Origin: Acidobacteriota bacterium
Lineage (GTDB): Bacteria; Acidobacteriota; Terriglobia; Bryobacterales; Bryobacteraceae
Assembly: GCA_003223115.1 (NCBI GenBank)
Contig: QHXW01000156.1
Location: 1 to 40,334 of the forward strand
Direction: 5' to 3'
Length of the DNA: 40,334 nucleotides
Shown here: positions 25,148 to 33,074 of the stretch, piece by piece
How the letters are laid out: each line of letters starts with the position of its first letter
Position numbering within the stretch: the stretch's first letter is position 1
The notes under the pieces: model-generated
Told to the model about the DNA's origin: nothing
The model's database searches: none
Seen by the model: only the letters and a program-made list of their open reading frames with translations
Made by a program: the position numbers and the translations under genes

Positions 25148-27382
25148 ATGAAAAATCAGCTTCGCATCATCGCATTCCCGTGCATTTTGTTTCTCGGGCG
25201 AGCGGCGGACGCACCCACCCTGCAAGGGTTTTCCACCGATGCCGCCACCTCCGAACGCGCCTGGGAAGCCAAGTTCAAAGCCGTTCCCAACACCGCGAAC
25301 CTGAAAGCATACATGCAACGGCTTGCGGCGCGGCCACACCATGTAGGCTCGCCCTACGACAAGGACAACGCCGAGTGGATTCTCTCGAAGTTCAAGGAGT
25401 GGGGCCTCGACGCGAGCATCGAAAACTTCGACGTTCTGTTTCCCACGCCCAAAGAGCGCGCGGTGGAACTTGTAGAGCCGACGCATTTCACGGCAAAGCT
25501 ACAGGAGCCGGCCGTGTCAGCGGATCCGACATCAGACCAGCAGCGCGAACAGCTTCCCACATATAACGCCTATTCCGTGGATGGCGACGTCACCGCGCCG
25601 CTGGTCTATGTCAACTACGGCATTCCGGATGACTACGAGCAGCTCGAACGGCTTGGGATTTCCGTGAAAGGCGCAATCGTGATTGCACGCTATGGCGCAT
25701 CCTGGCGCGGCATCAAGCCAAAAGTGGCCGCCGAACATGGCGCTGTAGGCTGCATCATTTACTCGGATCCGCATGAGGACGGCTATTTCGCGGGTGAGGT
25801 TTTTCCGGAGGGCGCCTGGCGTCCGCGCGACGGCGTACAGCGCGGCAGTGTGATGGACATGCCGATTTATCCGGGCGACCCACTGACCCCGGGCGTGGGC
25901 GCCACACCTGAAGCCATGCGGCTGCCGCTGAGCGAGGCCAAGACCATCACGAAGATTCCGGTGCTGCCCATTTCCTACGGCGACGCCCAACCGCTGCTGG
26001 CCGCGCTCAAAGGACCTGTGGCGCCGGCGGGTTGGCGCGGCGCGCTTCCTCTCACTTACCATGTGGGGCCCGGTCCCGCCAAAGTACATCTCAAAGTCAA
26101 ATCGAACTGGGATACCAAGCGCCTCTATGATGTGATCGTACGCATCGCGGGCTCGGGCGAACCGGACGTGTGGATTATCCGAGGCAATCATCATGATGCC
26201 TGGGTGAACGGCGCGGAAGACCCCGTTTCCGGAACGATCGCCGAGATGGAGGAAGCCCGCGGTCTGGCCGAACTGCTCAAACAGGGCTGGAAACCCAAGC
26301 GTACGATCATTTACTGCGTGTGGGATGGCGAAGAGGAAGGCTTGCTGGGCTCGACCGAATGGGCCGAGGCGCACGCCGATGAACTGCTGCAGCACGCAGC
26401 CGTTTATATCAATTCAGATGGCTACGGGCGCGGCTTTCTGGGCATGTCGGGATCGCACTCGCTCGAGAAGTTCATCAACGGGGTGGCCAAGGACGTCGAA
26501 GATCCGGAGAAAGATTATCCAGTGTGGAAGCGTCTGCGCCTCGCGCGAATTGCCGGTGCGCCGGACGACCAGCGAGAGCAGGTGCGGAATCGCCCGGATT
26601 TGCGCATTGATGCGCTGGGCTCTGGTTCCGACTACACGGTGTTCATCGATCACCTGGGCATCGCAACCCTCGACCTGGGCTATGGCGGAGAGGATGGCGG
26701 CGGAATCTATCATTCGATCTACGATGACTTCTACTGGTACACGCATTTTGCGGACACCGATTTCCGCTATGGCCGTGCGCTCGCTGAGACCATCGGGTCG
26801 GCAGTGATGCGTCTGGCGGCTGCCGACCTTTTGCCATTCGATTTCTCCAATTTCACCGATACCATACACAAGTACATCGACGAGTTGCAGAAGCTCGCGA
26901 AAACCAAGCGCGACGAGATCACAGAGCGTAACAAGCAGTTGGACGAGGGCGTGTTCGTAGCCACCGCCGATCCGAAGAGAACGCTGGTGCCGCCGAAGCG
27001 CGAAGACGTGCCGCCGTTTCTGAATTTCGCGCCGCTCGACAACGGGCTGGCCGCTCTCCAGCGCAGCTCGGATCACTACGAGAAAGCGGTCCAAAAGCTC
27101 GACTTGAACAAGAAATCATTGGACAGCGTCAACCGTAAACTCACGCAAGCCGAGCGCGCGCTGACGCTTCCAGACGGTCTGCCCGGCCGGCCCTGGTTCA
27201 AACATCAGATCTATGCGCCGGGCATGTACACCGGTTATGGCGTGAAAACCATTCCAGGCGTGCGCGAGGCCATCGATCAGAAACAGTGGCGCCTGGCTGA
27301 TGAGCAGATTGTGAGGGCCGGAAAGGTGATCGAGAGCGAGGCCGCCGTGATCGAGGACATCGCCAAAGAGATGGAGAAGTAG
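25148..27382 (+). CDS. Exported M28 metallopeptidase, glutamate carboxypeptidase II-like
   Basis: 744 residues with a signal peptide (residues 1-20). Domain order: N-terminal segment, PA domain (about 130-300, with GISVKGAIVIARYG), M28 zinc peptidase, and a C-terminal helical transferrin-receptor-like dimerisation domain (about 560-740). Zinc and catalytic residues are seen in GNHHDAW (~346), EDPVSG (~358), DGEEEG (~396), NSDGYG (~424) and IYHSIYDD (~523). The family removes C-terminal acidic or other residues from peptides in the periplasm or outside. Gene is intact although both neighbours are decayed. Confidence 0.93.
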   Translation: MKNQLRIIAFPCILFLGRAADAPTLQGFSTDAATSERAWEAKFKAVPNTANLKAYMQRLAARPHHVGSPYDKDNAEWILSKFKEWGLDASIENFDVLFPTPKERAVELVEPTHFTAKLQEPAVSADPTSDQQREQLPTYNAYSVDGDVTAPLVYVNYGIPDDYEQLERLGISVKGAIVIARYGASWRGIKPKVAAEHGAVGCIIYSDPHEDGYFAGEVFPEGAWRPRDGVQRGSVMDMPIYPGDPLTPGVGATPEAMRLPLSEAKTITKIPVLPISYGDAQPLLAALKGPVAPAGWRGALPLTYHVGPGPAKVHLKVKSNWDTKRLYDVIVRIAGSGEPDVWIIRGNHHDAWVNGAEDPVSGTIAEMEEARGLAELLKQGWKPKRTIIYCVWDGEEEGLLGSTEWAEAHADELLQHAAVYINSDGYGRGFLGMSGSHSLEKFINGVAKDVEDPEKDYPVWKRLRLARIAGAPDDQREQVRNRPDLRIDALGSGSDYTVFIDHLGIATLDLGYGGEDGGGIYHSIYDDFYWYTHFADTDFRYGRALAETIGSAVMRLAAADLLPFDFSNFTDTIHKYIDELQKLAKTKRDEITERNKQLDEGVFVATADPKRTLVPPKREDVPPFLNFAPLDNGLAALQRSSDHYEKAVQKLDLNKKSLDSVNRKLTQAERALTLPDGLPGRPWFKHQIYAPGMYTGYGVKTIPGVREAIDQKQWRLADEQIVRAGKVIESEAAVIEDIAKEMEK

Positions 27383-27575
27383 CAGACGTCGGAATTCTGC
27401 CTCCTGACTTCCTGCTCTGCTGTCTCCTTCTCTAAACTTTGTGCGTCCTCCTGGGAAGCCCATCGCTGGCGTGCGCCCGTGTTTCACCGGGGTCCAGGAT
27501 TCCCACTCGTTATAGCCACCCGCGGTGGCTGAGCGATGTTGTGGCGGACAATGGGAACAAGGCTAGGTTGCCGCA
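27383..27575. other. Intergenic, no gene seen
   Basis: Contains a short perfect palindrome-like sequence ccacccgcggtgg near 27520 and no recognisable coding frame. Confidence 0.3.
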
Positions 27576-28005
27576 ATGATGCGTGTCGAGATCAAACCGG
27601 AATTGCTACGCTGGGCGCGAAAGCGGTCCGGGCTCGACCGTGCTTGAGCTCGCCCACCGCTTTGCGCAGCTTGATACCTGAGGGAGCGCCGCGAGTCGAG
27701 CCCAACCCTCAAGGAATTAGAAAGCTTCGCCAAAGCCACGCACACCCCCGTCGGCTACCTTTTCCTGCAGGAGCCGCCTGTCGAGCGCGTTCCCATCCCG
27801 GACTTCCGCGCCGTTGGTAACGAACGCATCGGACACCCGAGCCCGGACGTTCTCGATAGCGTCTATGTCTGCCCGCAACGTCAGGAGTGGTACCGCGACT
27901 TCGCGCGATCCGAGGGCGAGGAGCCGGTTCCGTTCGTGGGCTCCGCGCATTTGACTAGCGACGTCGAGGCAACCGCGGCGACGATTGGGCGCGCGCTAGG
28001 GGCGG
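27576..28005 (+). pseudogene. Truncated XRE / ImmA-IrrE-type regulator
   Basis: ATG 27576 begins M-M-R-V-E-I-K-P-E-L-L-R-W-A-R-K-R-S-G-L-D, the first helices of an XRE HTH, then hits TGA. Other frames supply E-L-A-H-R-F-A-Q-L and then a long open stretch: SPTLKELESFAKATHTPVGY, LFLQEPPVERVPIPDFRA and RQEWYRDFARSEGEEPVPFV. This is the linker typical of XRE-ImmA proteins (HTH plus DUF955 metallopeptidase). The similarity stops near 28005, before any HExxH peptidase motif. So it is frameshifted and lacks its catalytic half. Such proteins regulate mobile elements or pair with toxins. Confidence 0.72.
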
Positions 28006-28320
28006 GCTTTTCCCAGCACCGCTCTGGCCTTCCCGGACCCAATTACCGGTCGGCATCCACGCCGAACTTTTCGAGGTTTGCTCAAGCTTCACTCACGTTA
28101 CGGCCCGCTGATTTGCTCACCCACCACAGTGGGCTTGGTCGGAAGGCTTCGAGGCCGCCCGTTCCCAGACGACGCCGCTTCTCAGGCATACCGATATCCT
28201 CCTGAGGTGGACTTTCACCCACGACTGTTCCGCGCTGTAAGAGCGCACATTGGGTTCGTTCCGATAACGACCCTGCATCTCGGAAACGTGTCCGCCTTCA
28301 GGACGACGTTTTTCTGTCTG
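28006..28320 (+). other. Possible noncoding repeat element at the truncation point
   Basis: Translation in one frame gives F-E-V-C-S-S-F-T-H-V-T-A followed by a stop and more fragments. I remember similar spurious translations recurring in many GC-rich genomes, as though derived from a dispersed noncoding element, but cannot verify this. No gene with a proper start and domain is visible. It begins where the XRE-ImmA remnant ends, so it may be what truncated that gene. Confidence 0.35.
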
Positions 28321-28821
28321 TTACGCAGGGGACGGCGACGCAAAAAAATCGACCGGCTCGAGCGCGACGATCTTCCACTTTTTCTTGTCCCGCTCCAACC
28401 GGCATTTCACAACCTTGCGGCGACGCTCGTAGGGGCCGTGAATCTCGTGCGAACGGAGCTCTAGAAACCAATCCAATTCGACCCGGCGGCGTTTGTCATC
28501 TCCCTCGTCCTTCAGAACTTCGATGGACGAGGCCAAATCATTCTGAGCTACCAGCGCCACAACGTTATCCTGAAGCTTCTGATAATCCGGCATCGCGCGA
28601 TCGATGGGCTTCAAGAATGCGAGCGCGTTGCCCTCACTGAGTGCGGAAGCCATTTCCGTAAGGAGATCGAAGACTTCCTGATGCGAGTCGGCAGCGCCTG
28701 CTGCACCTGGCCGGCAAAGTGGGAGCGGCGCGGCCAGTAGAGCCAGGAACACTCGTCGTGAGAACGGCTGCCCGACCAGGCACGATCGGCGATGCTCGCG
28801 ATTACGTTCGATAGCTGGCAT
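28321..28821 (-). CDS. TAT-exported hypothetical protein, NTF2-like
   Basis: 166 residues. The N-terminus carries a twin-arginine motif, FSRRVFLALLAAPLPL, followed by a small-residue cleavage region (GAAGAA near residue 43). The mature part (about 120 residues) resembles small alpha-beta proteins of the SnoaL/NTF2 type: EVFDLLTEMASALSEGNALAF, and strands at the end such as WKIVALEPVDFF. No catalytic motif is seen. The start overlaps the end of argJ by 20 bases, so it is probably the last gene of the aroC-def-fmt-argJ operon. Function unknown. Confidence 0.72.
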   Translation of the reverse strand: MPAIERNREHRRSCLVGQPFSRRVFLALLAAPLPLCRPGAAGAADSHQEVFDLLTEMASALSEGNALAFLKPIDRAMPDYQKLQDNVVALVAQNDLASSIEVLKDEGDDKRRRVELDWFLELRSHEIHGPYERRRKVVKCRLERDKKKWKIVALEPVDFFASPSPA

Positions 28822-29980
28822 TGATGCGAATGTAGTCCTCAGTTAAATCGCAGGTCCAGAAGCGCGCCCGGCCGTTACGTTTGCCGCGTATCGTCAGTTC
28901 GACGGAACACTCCGGCTGGTCGAGCCTGCTCTTGAGATCACTTTCCGAAAACGGAGCGGCGAGACCCGAGCGGCATACCGTGGTCCCCTGCATCACAATG
29001 TCCACTTTGGCAGGTTCGAAAGGGACACCGGCATTACCCGCCGCGGATAAAATGCGGCCCCAGTTGGGATCGCTGCCCGCAATGGCGGTCTTCACCAGCG
29101 GAGAATTGGCTATGGCCCGGGCAATCTGCCCCGCGGCATCGTCATTAGGTGCGCCCGAAATGTCGATGGTAATCAGTTTCCTTGCGCCTTCGCCGTCGCG
29201 CGCAATCTGCCGCGCCAGCGTTTCCATCACAGTGGTGACACCTTCTTCGAATGCGCCAAATTCACCGGGATCAGCACGCACGCCGGAACAGCCGTTTGCG
29301 AGTAGGACGACGGTATCGTTGGTCGACGTGTCGCCGTCCACCGAGATCCGGTTGTAGCTGCGTTCCACAGCGCGCTTGAGGATGGGCCGCAACTTGACCG
29401 CGGGCACGTTTGCGTCCGTCAACACGAATCCGAGCGTGGTGGCCATGCGCGGATGAATCATGCCCGAGCCTTTGGTCATTCCGGCGAACCGCACGACGCC
29501 GCGCCGCAGCTTCACTTCACCGAATGCTTCTTTGGGCACGCAATCCGTGGTCATGATGGCGCGCGCCACTTCGCCAAATCGGTCTTCGGCCAACCCCGCG
29601 GCCAACCTTGGCAATGCTTTCTCGATGAGGTTGAAATCCAGTTCGACGCCGATCACTCCAGTGGATGCCACTAAAACCTGAGCCACCGGCAGCCGCAGGT
29701 GTTTGGACACAGCGCGGCAGGCAGCGAGCGCTACGCGGTCACCGGTGCTGGTCGCGCAGTTCGCGTTGCCGGCATTCACCAGGATGGCTCCCACTTGCCC
29801 CCGCGAGACTCGCAGATGCTGGCGACAAAGCTTCACCGGCGCCGCTTGAACGCGATTTTGCGTAAACACGGCTGCACCCGAGGCCGGTACGCCCGAAACA
29901 ATCAGCGCCACATCGTCGCGCTCCATCTGGCGAATGCCCGCATACGCGGCGGAATATCGGTAACCTAGCGGTAAATTCAA
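28802..29980 (-). CDS. argJ: Bifunctional ornithine acetyltransferase/N-acetylglutamate synthase
   Basis: 392 residues. The self-cleavage site is evident: KGSGMIHPRMATTLGF, where the chain splits before the second threonine of A-T-T-L to give alpha and beta subunits with an N-terminal nucleophilic threonine. VNAGNANCATS, ASTGVIGVELDF and the ending DYIRINASYRT are standard. It recycles the acetyl group in arginine biosynthesis, transferring it from N-acetylornithine to glutamate. The start is TTG, and TTGA overlaps the stop of fmt, suggesting translational coupling. Confidence 0.96.
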   Translation of the reverse strand: MNLPLGYRYSAAYAGIRQMERDDVALIVSGVPASGAAVFTQNRVQAAPVKLCRQHLRVSRGQVGAILVNAGNANCATSTGDRVALAACRAVSKHLRLPVAQVLVASTGVIGVELDFNLIEKALPRLAAGLAEDRFGEVARAIMTTDCVPKEAFGEVKLRRGVVRFAGMTKGSGMIHPRMATTLGFVLTDANVPAVKLRPILKRAVERSYNRISVDGDTSTNDTVVLLANGCSGVRADPGEFGAFEEGVTTVMETLARQIARDGEGARKLITIDISGAPNDDAAGQIARAIANSPLVKTAIAGSDPNWGRILSAAGNAGVPFEPAKVDIVMQGTTVCRSGLAAPFSESDLKSRLDQPECSVELTIRGKRNGRARFWTCDLTEDYIRINASYRT

Positions 29981-30945
29981 TCGACAGGTTCTCCCAGTAT
30001 GTATTCTCCCGGTATGTCTTCTCCCAGTATGTCGCTCTCGTTCAATCGTTGACCGCGAGCAAACTCTGGGCCCGAAATGCGCTTGCGCCCTTCAAGCTGC
30101 ACCTCCAGTAATTCCAGAACTCCGCCACCGCCGCACGACACGGACAGGCGCGCTCCAGCCAGGAAACGCCCAGGCGCGAGCTGCGTATGTTCGTGAGCGA
30201 TCCGCGCGCGCCAGATATGCAGCATCTGTCCGCGAAATCTGGTGTGTGCGCCCGGCCACGGCAGAAGCCCACGCACACGGTTGTGAATCGCCTGCGCGGC
30301 AAGCTGCCAGTCGATGCGCCCATGGTCTTTGTTCAACACCGGCGCATAGGTGGTCAACGCTTCTTCCTGTTTCTGCGGAACGATCGCACTCCGCTCCAGG
30401 CCTCGGAGCGTCTCGACCAGCAAGTCCGCACCCATCACCGACAGCCGCTCACCCAGCTCGATCGCAGTTTCATCAGGCCCGATCTCGGTTTGGGCGCGCC
30501 GCAGAATGTCGCCCGTATCGAGGCCCGCGTTGATCTGCATGGTAGTCACCCCGGTTCGGGTCTCGCCGTTGATGATGGCCCATTGAATGGGCGCCGCGCC
30601 CCGATACCTGGGCAGCAGCGAGGCGTGTACGTTGACGATGCCACGCGCTGGAATATCGATGACCGCTTGCGGAAGGATCTGCCCATAGCCCACCACCACC
30701 ATGATCTCCGGCTTCAACTCGGCCAGGCGGGCCTGGGCCTCAGGAGTGCGAATACGCTCAGCTTGGTACAGCTGGATTCTCAGCCGAATAGCCGCCTGTT
30801 TCACCGGGGGTGGCGCCAGTTCCTGGCCGCGTCCTCTGGGCCGGTCCGGCTGGGTAACAGCCAGCGGCACTTCGTGGCCGGCTTTGACGATAGCTTCGAG
30901 CGTTGGAACCGCGAAGGCTGGCGTCCCGAGAAAAATAATGCGCAT
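29977..30945 (-). CDS. fmt: Methionyl-tRNA formyltransferase
   Basis: About 322 residues. MRIIFLGTPAFAVPTLEAI, PDRPRGRGQEL, the catalytic NVHASLLPRYRGAAPIQWAI (Asn, His, with Asp in LDTGDIL) and the C-terminal OB-like domain are present. It formylates initiator Met-tRNA using 10-formyl-THF. The ATG at 30945 is preferred over the TTG three bases upstream. The tail ends in three pentapeptide repeats (DILGE, DIPGE, YILGE) encoded by a 15-bp tandem repeat and extending past the usual family end. Follows def by 51 bases. Confidence 0.95.
   Translation of the reverse strand: MRIIFLGTPAFAVPTLEAIVKAGHEVPLAVTQPDRPRGRGQELAPPPVKQAAIRLRIQLYQAERIRTPEAQARLAELKPEIMVVVGYGQILPQAVIDIPARGIVNVHASLLPRYRGAAPIQWAIINGETRTGVTTMQINAGLDTGDILRRAQTEIGPDETAIELGERLSVMGADLLVETLRGLERSAIVPQKQEEALTTYAPVLNKDHGRIDWQLAAQAIHNRVRGLLPWPGAHTRFRGQMLHIWRARIAHEHTQLAPGRFLAGARLSVSCGGGGVLELLEVQLEGRKRISGPEFARGQRLNESDILGEDIPGEYILGEPVD
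29989..30033. repeat. 15-bp tandem repeat, three copies, inside the fmt 3' end
   Basis: Units ttctcccagtatgta (29989-30003), ttctcccggtatgtc (30004-30018) and ttctcccagtatgtc (30019-30033) differ by one or two bases. They encode, in minus-strand order, DILGE, DIPGE and YILGE at the end of Fmt. Confidence 0.85.
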
Positions 30946-30999
30946 CAAAGTGCAAGGGCGATGTCGTGAAGCAACCGCCGAATCTTGTGCATATTCTGC

Positions 31000-31530
31000 C
31001 TACGCCCACTCGCCAGCCTTGGCCAGCTTGCGCACTTTCCTTTTGATTAAATCGCGCTTGAGCGCGCTGATGTGCTTGATGTACAGCTTGCCGTGCAAGT
31101 GATCGATCTCATGCTGGAAAGCCCGGGCCAGAAGGTCTTCACTGGTTTTTTCAAACAACTCGCCATTCACATCCTGAGCTTGCACGATGGTCCGTTTGGC
31201 GCGGCTCACCTGCTCGCGGAATCCCGGAATGCTGAGGCAGCCCTCCTCACCGCTCTGCTTTCCTTCTTTGTGAATGATTTTCGGATTGATGATGACCAGC
31301 TTATCGTCGGGATTTTCCCCGACCGAGATATCGATCACGGCGATCTTGCGCGAAATGCCGATCTGCGGCGCCGCCAGACCGACGCCCTTTGCGGCGTACA
31401 TGGATTCAAACATGTCCTCAATGAGCTTGTGCAGCTCCGGAGTGTCGAATTCCGTGACGTCGGCGGCCTCGGTTTCGAGAACCGGGTTTCCCAATTTGAC
31501 GATGGGATAAATCAAAAGTTTCGTCTCCAC
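31000..31530 (-). CDS. def: Peptide deformylase
   Basis: 176 residues from a GTG at 31530, chosen because it begins at V-E-T-K-L-L-I-Y-P-I, where family members begin; a longer in-frame extension would run back into aroC. Three deformylase motifs: GVGLAAPQ (49-56), EGCLSIPG with Cys98, and QHEIDHLHG with His140, Glu141, His144. These bind Fe2+ or Zn2+ and remove the N-formyl group from nascent proteins. Located between aroC (7 bases) and fmt, the usual functional pair. Confidence 0.96.
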   Translation of the reverse strand: METKLLIYPIVKLGNPVLETEAADVTEFDTPELHKLIEDMFESMYAAKGVGLAAPQIGISRKIAVIDISVGENPDDKLVIINPKIIHKEGKQSGEEGCLSIPGFREQVSRAKRTIVQAQDVNGELFEKTSEDLLARAFQHEIDHLHGKLYIKHISALKRDLIKRKVRKLAKAGEWA

Positions 31531-31537
31531 TTTGCTC

Positions 31538-32710
31538 TCAGAAGTTCTTGACCTGTTCGACATAGCCTTCGAAATTGCGGCGGGTTTCGGTGAGAGAATC
31601 GCCGCCGAATTTCTCGAGGAACGCCTGCGCCAGCACGATCGCGACCATGGCCTCACCAATCACCGCCGCAGCCGGCACCACGCATACGTCCGAACGCTCA
31701 TACGCAGCCAGGGCGGGCTCGCGCGTCTCCAGATCCACAGATTCGAGTGGACGCCGCAGCGTCGAAATCGGCTTCAAGAATCCGCGCACCACGACATCCT
31801 GGCCGTTCGTCATTCCGCCCTCCAGGCCGCCTGCGCGGTTGGCGCCACGCGTGAACCGGCGTTCGGACCGGTCATATTGAATAGTGTCCTGCACCTGAGA
31901 GCCGAAGCTCGCCGCACCTTCCTCAGCCAACCCGATCTCCACTCCTTTCACGGCTTGGATGGAAACAATGGCCTGCGCCAGACGGCCGTCGAGGCGCGAA
32001 TCCCAGGTAACATGCGAGCCAAGGCCGGGCGGAACGTTGTGCGCCACAATCTCGAAAATGCCACCCACCGTGTCACCCGTGCGGTAGGCTTCATCCACCA
32101 CCGCTTTCATGCGTTGCTCGGCCTCGCTATCCACGCAGCTCAGCAGGACTTCGGACTTCTTATGCAATCCGGCAATTTCTTCCCACGACGCCTGACCGCC
32201 TAGCCTCTCGCGGCCGACCGCTACGACATGTCCCTGGATTTCAATCCCGAATTCACCCAGCAGCGCCTTCGCCAATGCGCCCACCGCCACCCGCGCCGTG
32301 GTTTCCCTGGCACTCGCCCGTTCCAGAACATAGCGCGCGTCGTGAAAATTATATTTGATCGCTCCCGCCAGGTCGGCATGTCCGGGCCGCGGCCGGGTGA
32401 GCGGTTTTTTCTTATCTTCCGCGCCCTCAGAGTCTTCGACAGGCAGAGCCTCGGTCCAGTTAGCCCAATCTTTGTTGCGAATGATGATGGCGATCGGCGA
32501 CCCGATGGTTTTCGAGTGCCGCACTCCCGCGACGATTTCAACGCGATCGGTCTCAATCTTCATGCGGCCGCCGCGGCCGTAACCCTGCTGACGCCGCCAG
32601 AGGTCATGGTTGATGGCGTCTAAAGAGACCGGTACTCCCGCCGGCAAACCGGCGACCGTGGCGACCAGGCACTCGCCGTGGGATTCCCCGGCGGTCTCGA
32701 AACGCAACAT
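31538..32710 (-). CDS. aroC: Chorismate synthase
   Basis: 390 residues. Opens MLRFETAGESHGECLVA, with the GESHG segment conserved in the family, and continues with RRQQGYGRGGRMKIE, the FMN- and substrate-binding region. GANRAGGLEGGMTNGQ is the third signature. Converts 5-enolpyruvylshikimate-3-phosphate to chorismate using reduced FMN. It heads the minus-strand operon aroC-def-fmt-argJ. Confidence 0.97.
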   Translation of the reverse strand: MLRFETAGESHGECLVATVAGLPAGVPVSLDAINHDLWRRQQGYGRGGRMKIETDRVEIVAGVRHSKTIGSPIAIIIRNKDWANWTEALPVEDSEGAEDKKKPLTRPRPGHADLAGAIKYNFHDARYVLERASARETTARVAVGALAKALLGEFGIEIQGHVVAVGRERLGGQASWEEIAGLHKKSEVLLSCVDSEAEQRMKAVVDEAYRTGDTVGGIFEIVAHNVPPGLGSHVTWDSRLDGRLAQAIVSIQAVKGVEIGLAEEGAASFGSQVQDTIQYDRSERRFTRGANRAGGLEGGMTNGQDVVVRGFLKPISTLRRPLESVDLETREPALAAYERSDVCVVPAAAVIGEAMVAIVLAQAFLEKFGGDSLTETRRNFEGYVEQVKNF

Positions 32711-32816
32711 GCGGAACCCCTTATGCTAGCAGGTAGCTCCAAAATCCGGCAGTGGCGCGGCGGAACATTTTGCCGCGTCTTGCGTAAGATGTAATGAGCC
32801 CGAAAGGAGAGTTGCT

Positions 32817-33008
32817 GTGGTCAAGTTTCTGCTGTGGTGCATTCTGCTGGTGCTGTGCTGGCCCATCGCGCTCGTGGCGCTGATTGCCTGGCCGTTTGTC
32901 TGGCTGCTGCTTCTGCCGTTTCGCCTGCTGGGGATTGCCGTGGGCGGTGCGCTGGCACTGGTCAGCGCGTTGATTCTGTTGCCGGTGCACGTTCTGCGCA
33001 GGGTCTGA
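32817..33008 (+). CDS. Small two-helix membrane protein
   Basis: 63 residues, GTG start with AAAGGAG upstream. Nearly all hydrophobic: two long segments (about 4-32 and 36-58) separated by a short P-F-R turn, and ending H-V-L-R-R-V. No family recognised. It is divergent from aroC. Confidence 0.65.
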   Translation: MVKFLLWCILLVLCWPIALVALIAWPFVWLLLLPFRLLGIAVGGALALVSALILLPVHVLRRV

Positions 33009-33074
33009 TCCTTCCGAGATCCTTCCGGGCATCTCTGCAAGGCCGGCACTCATCGTAGTAGCATCTTTCGTATC

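Noticed and set aside
25532-26395. 287-residue minus-strand frame in the M28 peptidase
   Set aside because: Shadow of a confident zinc peptidase; no independent evidence.
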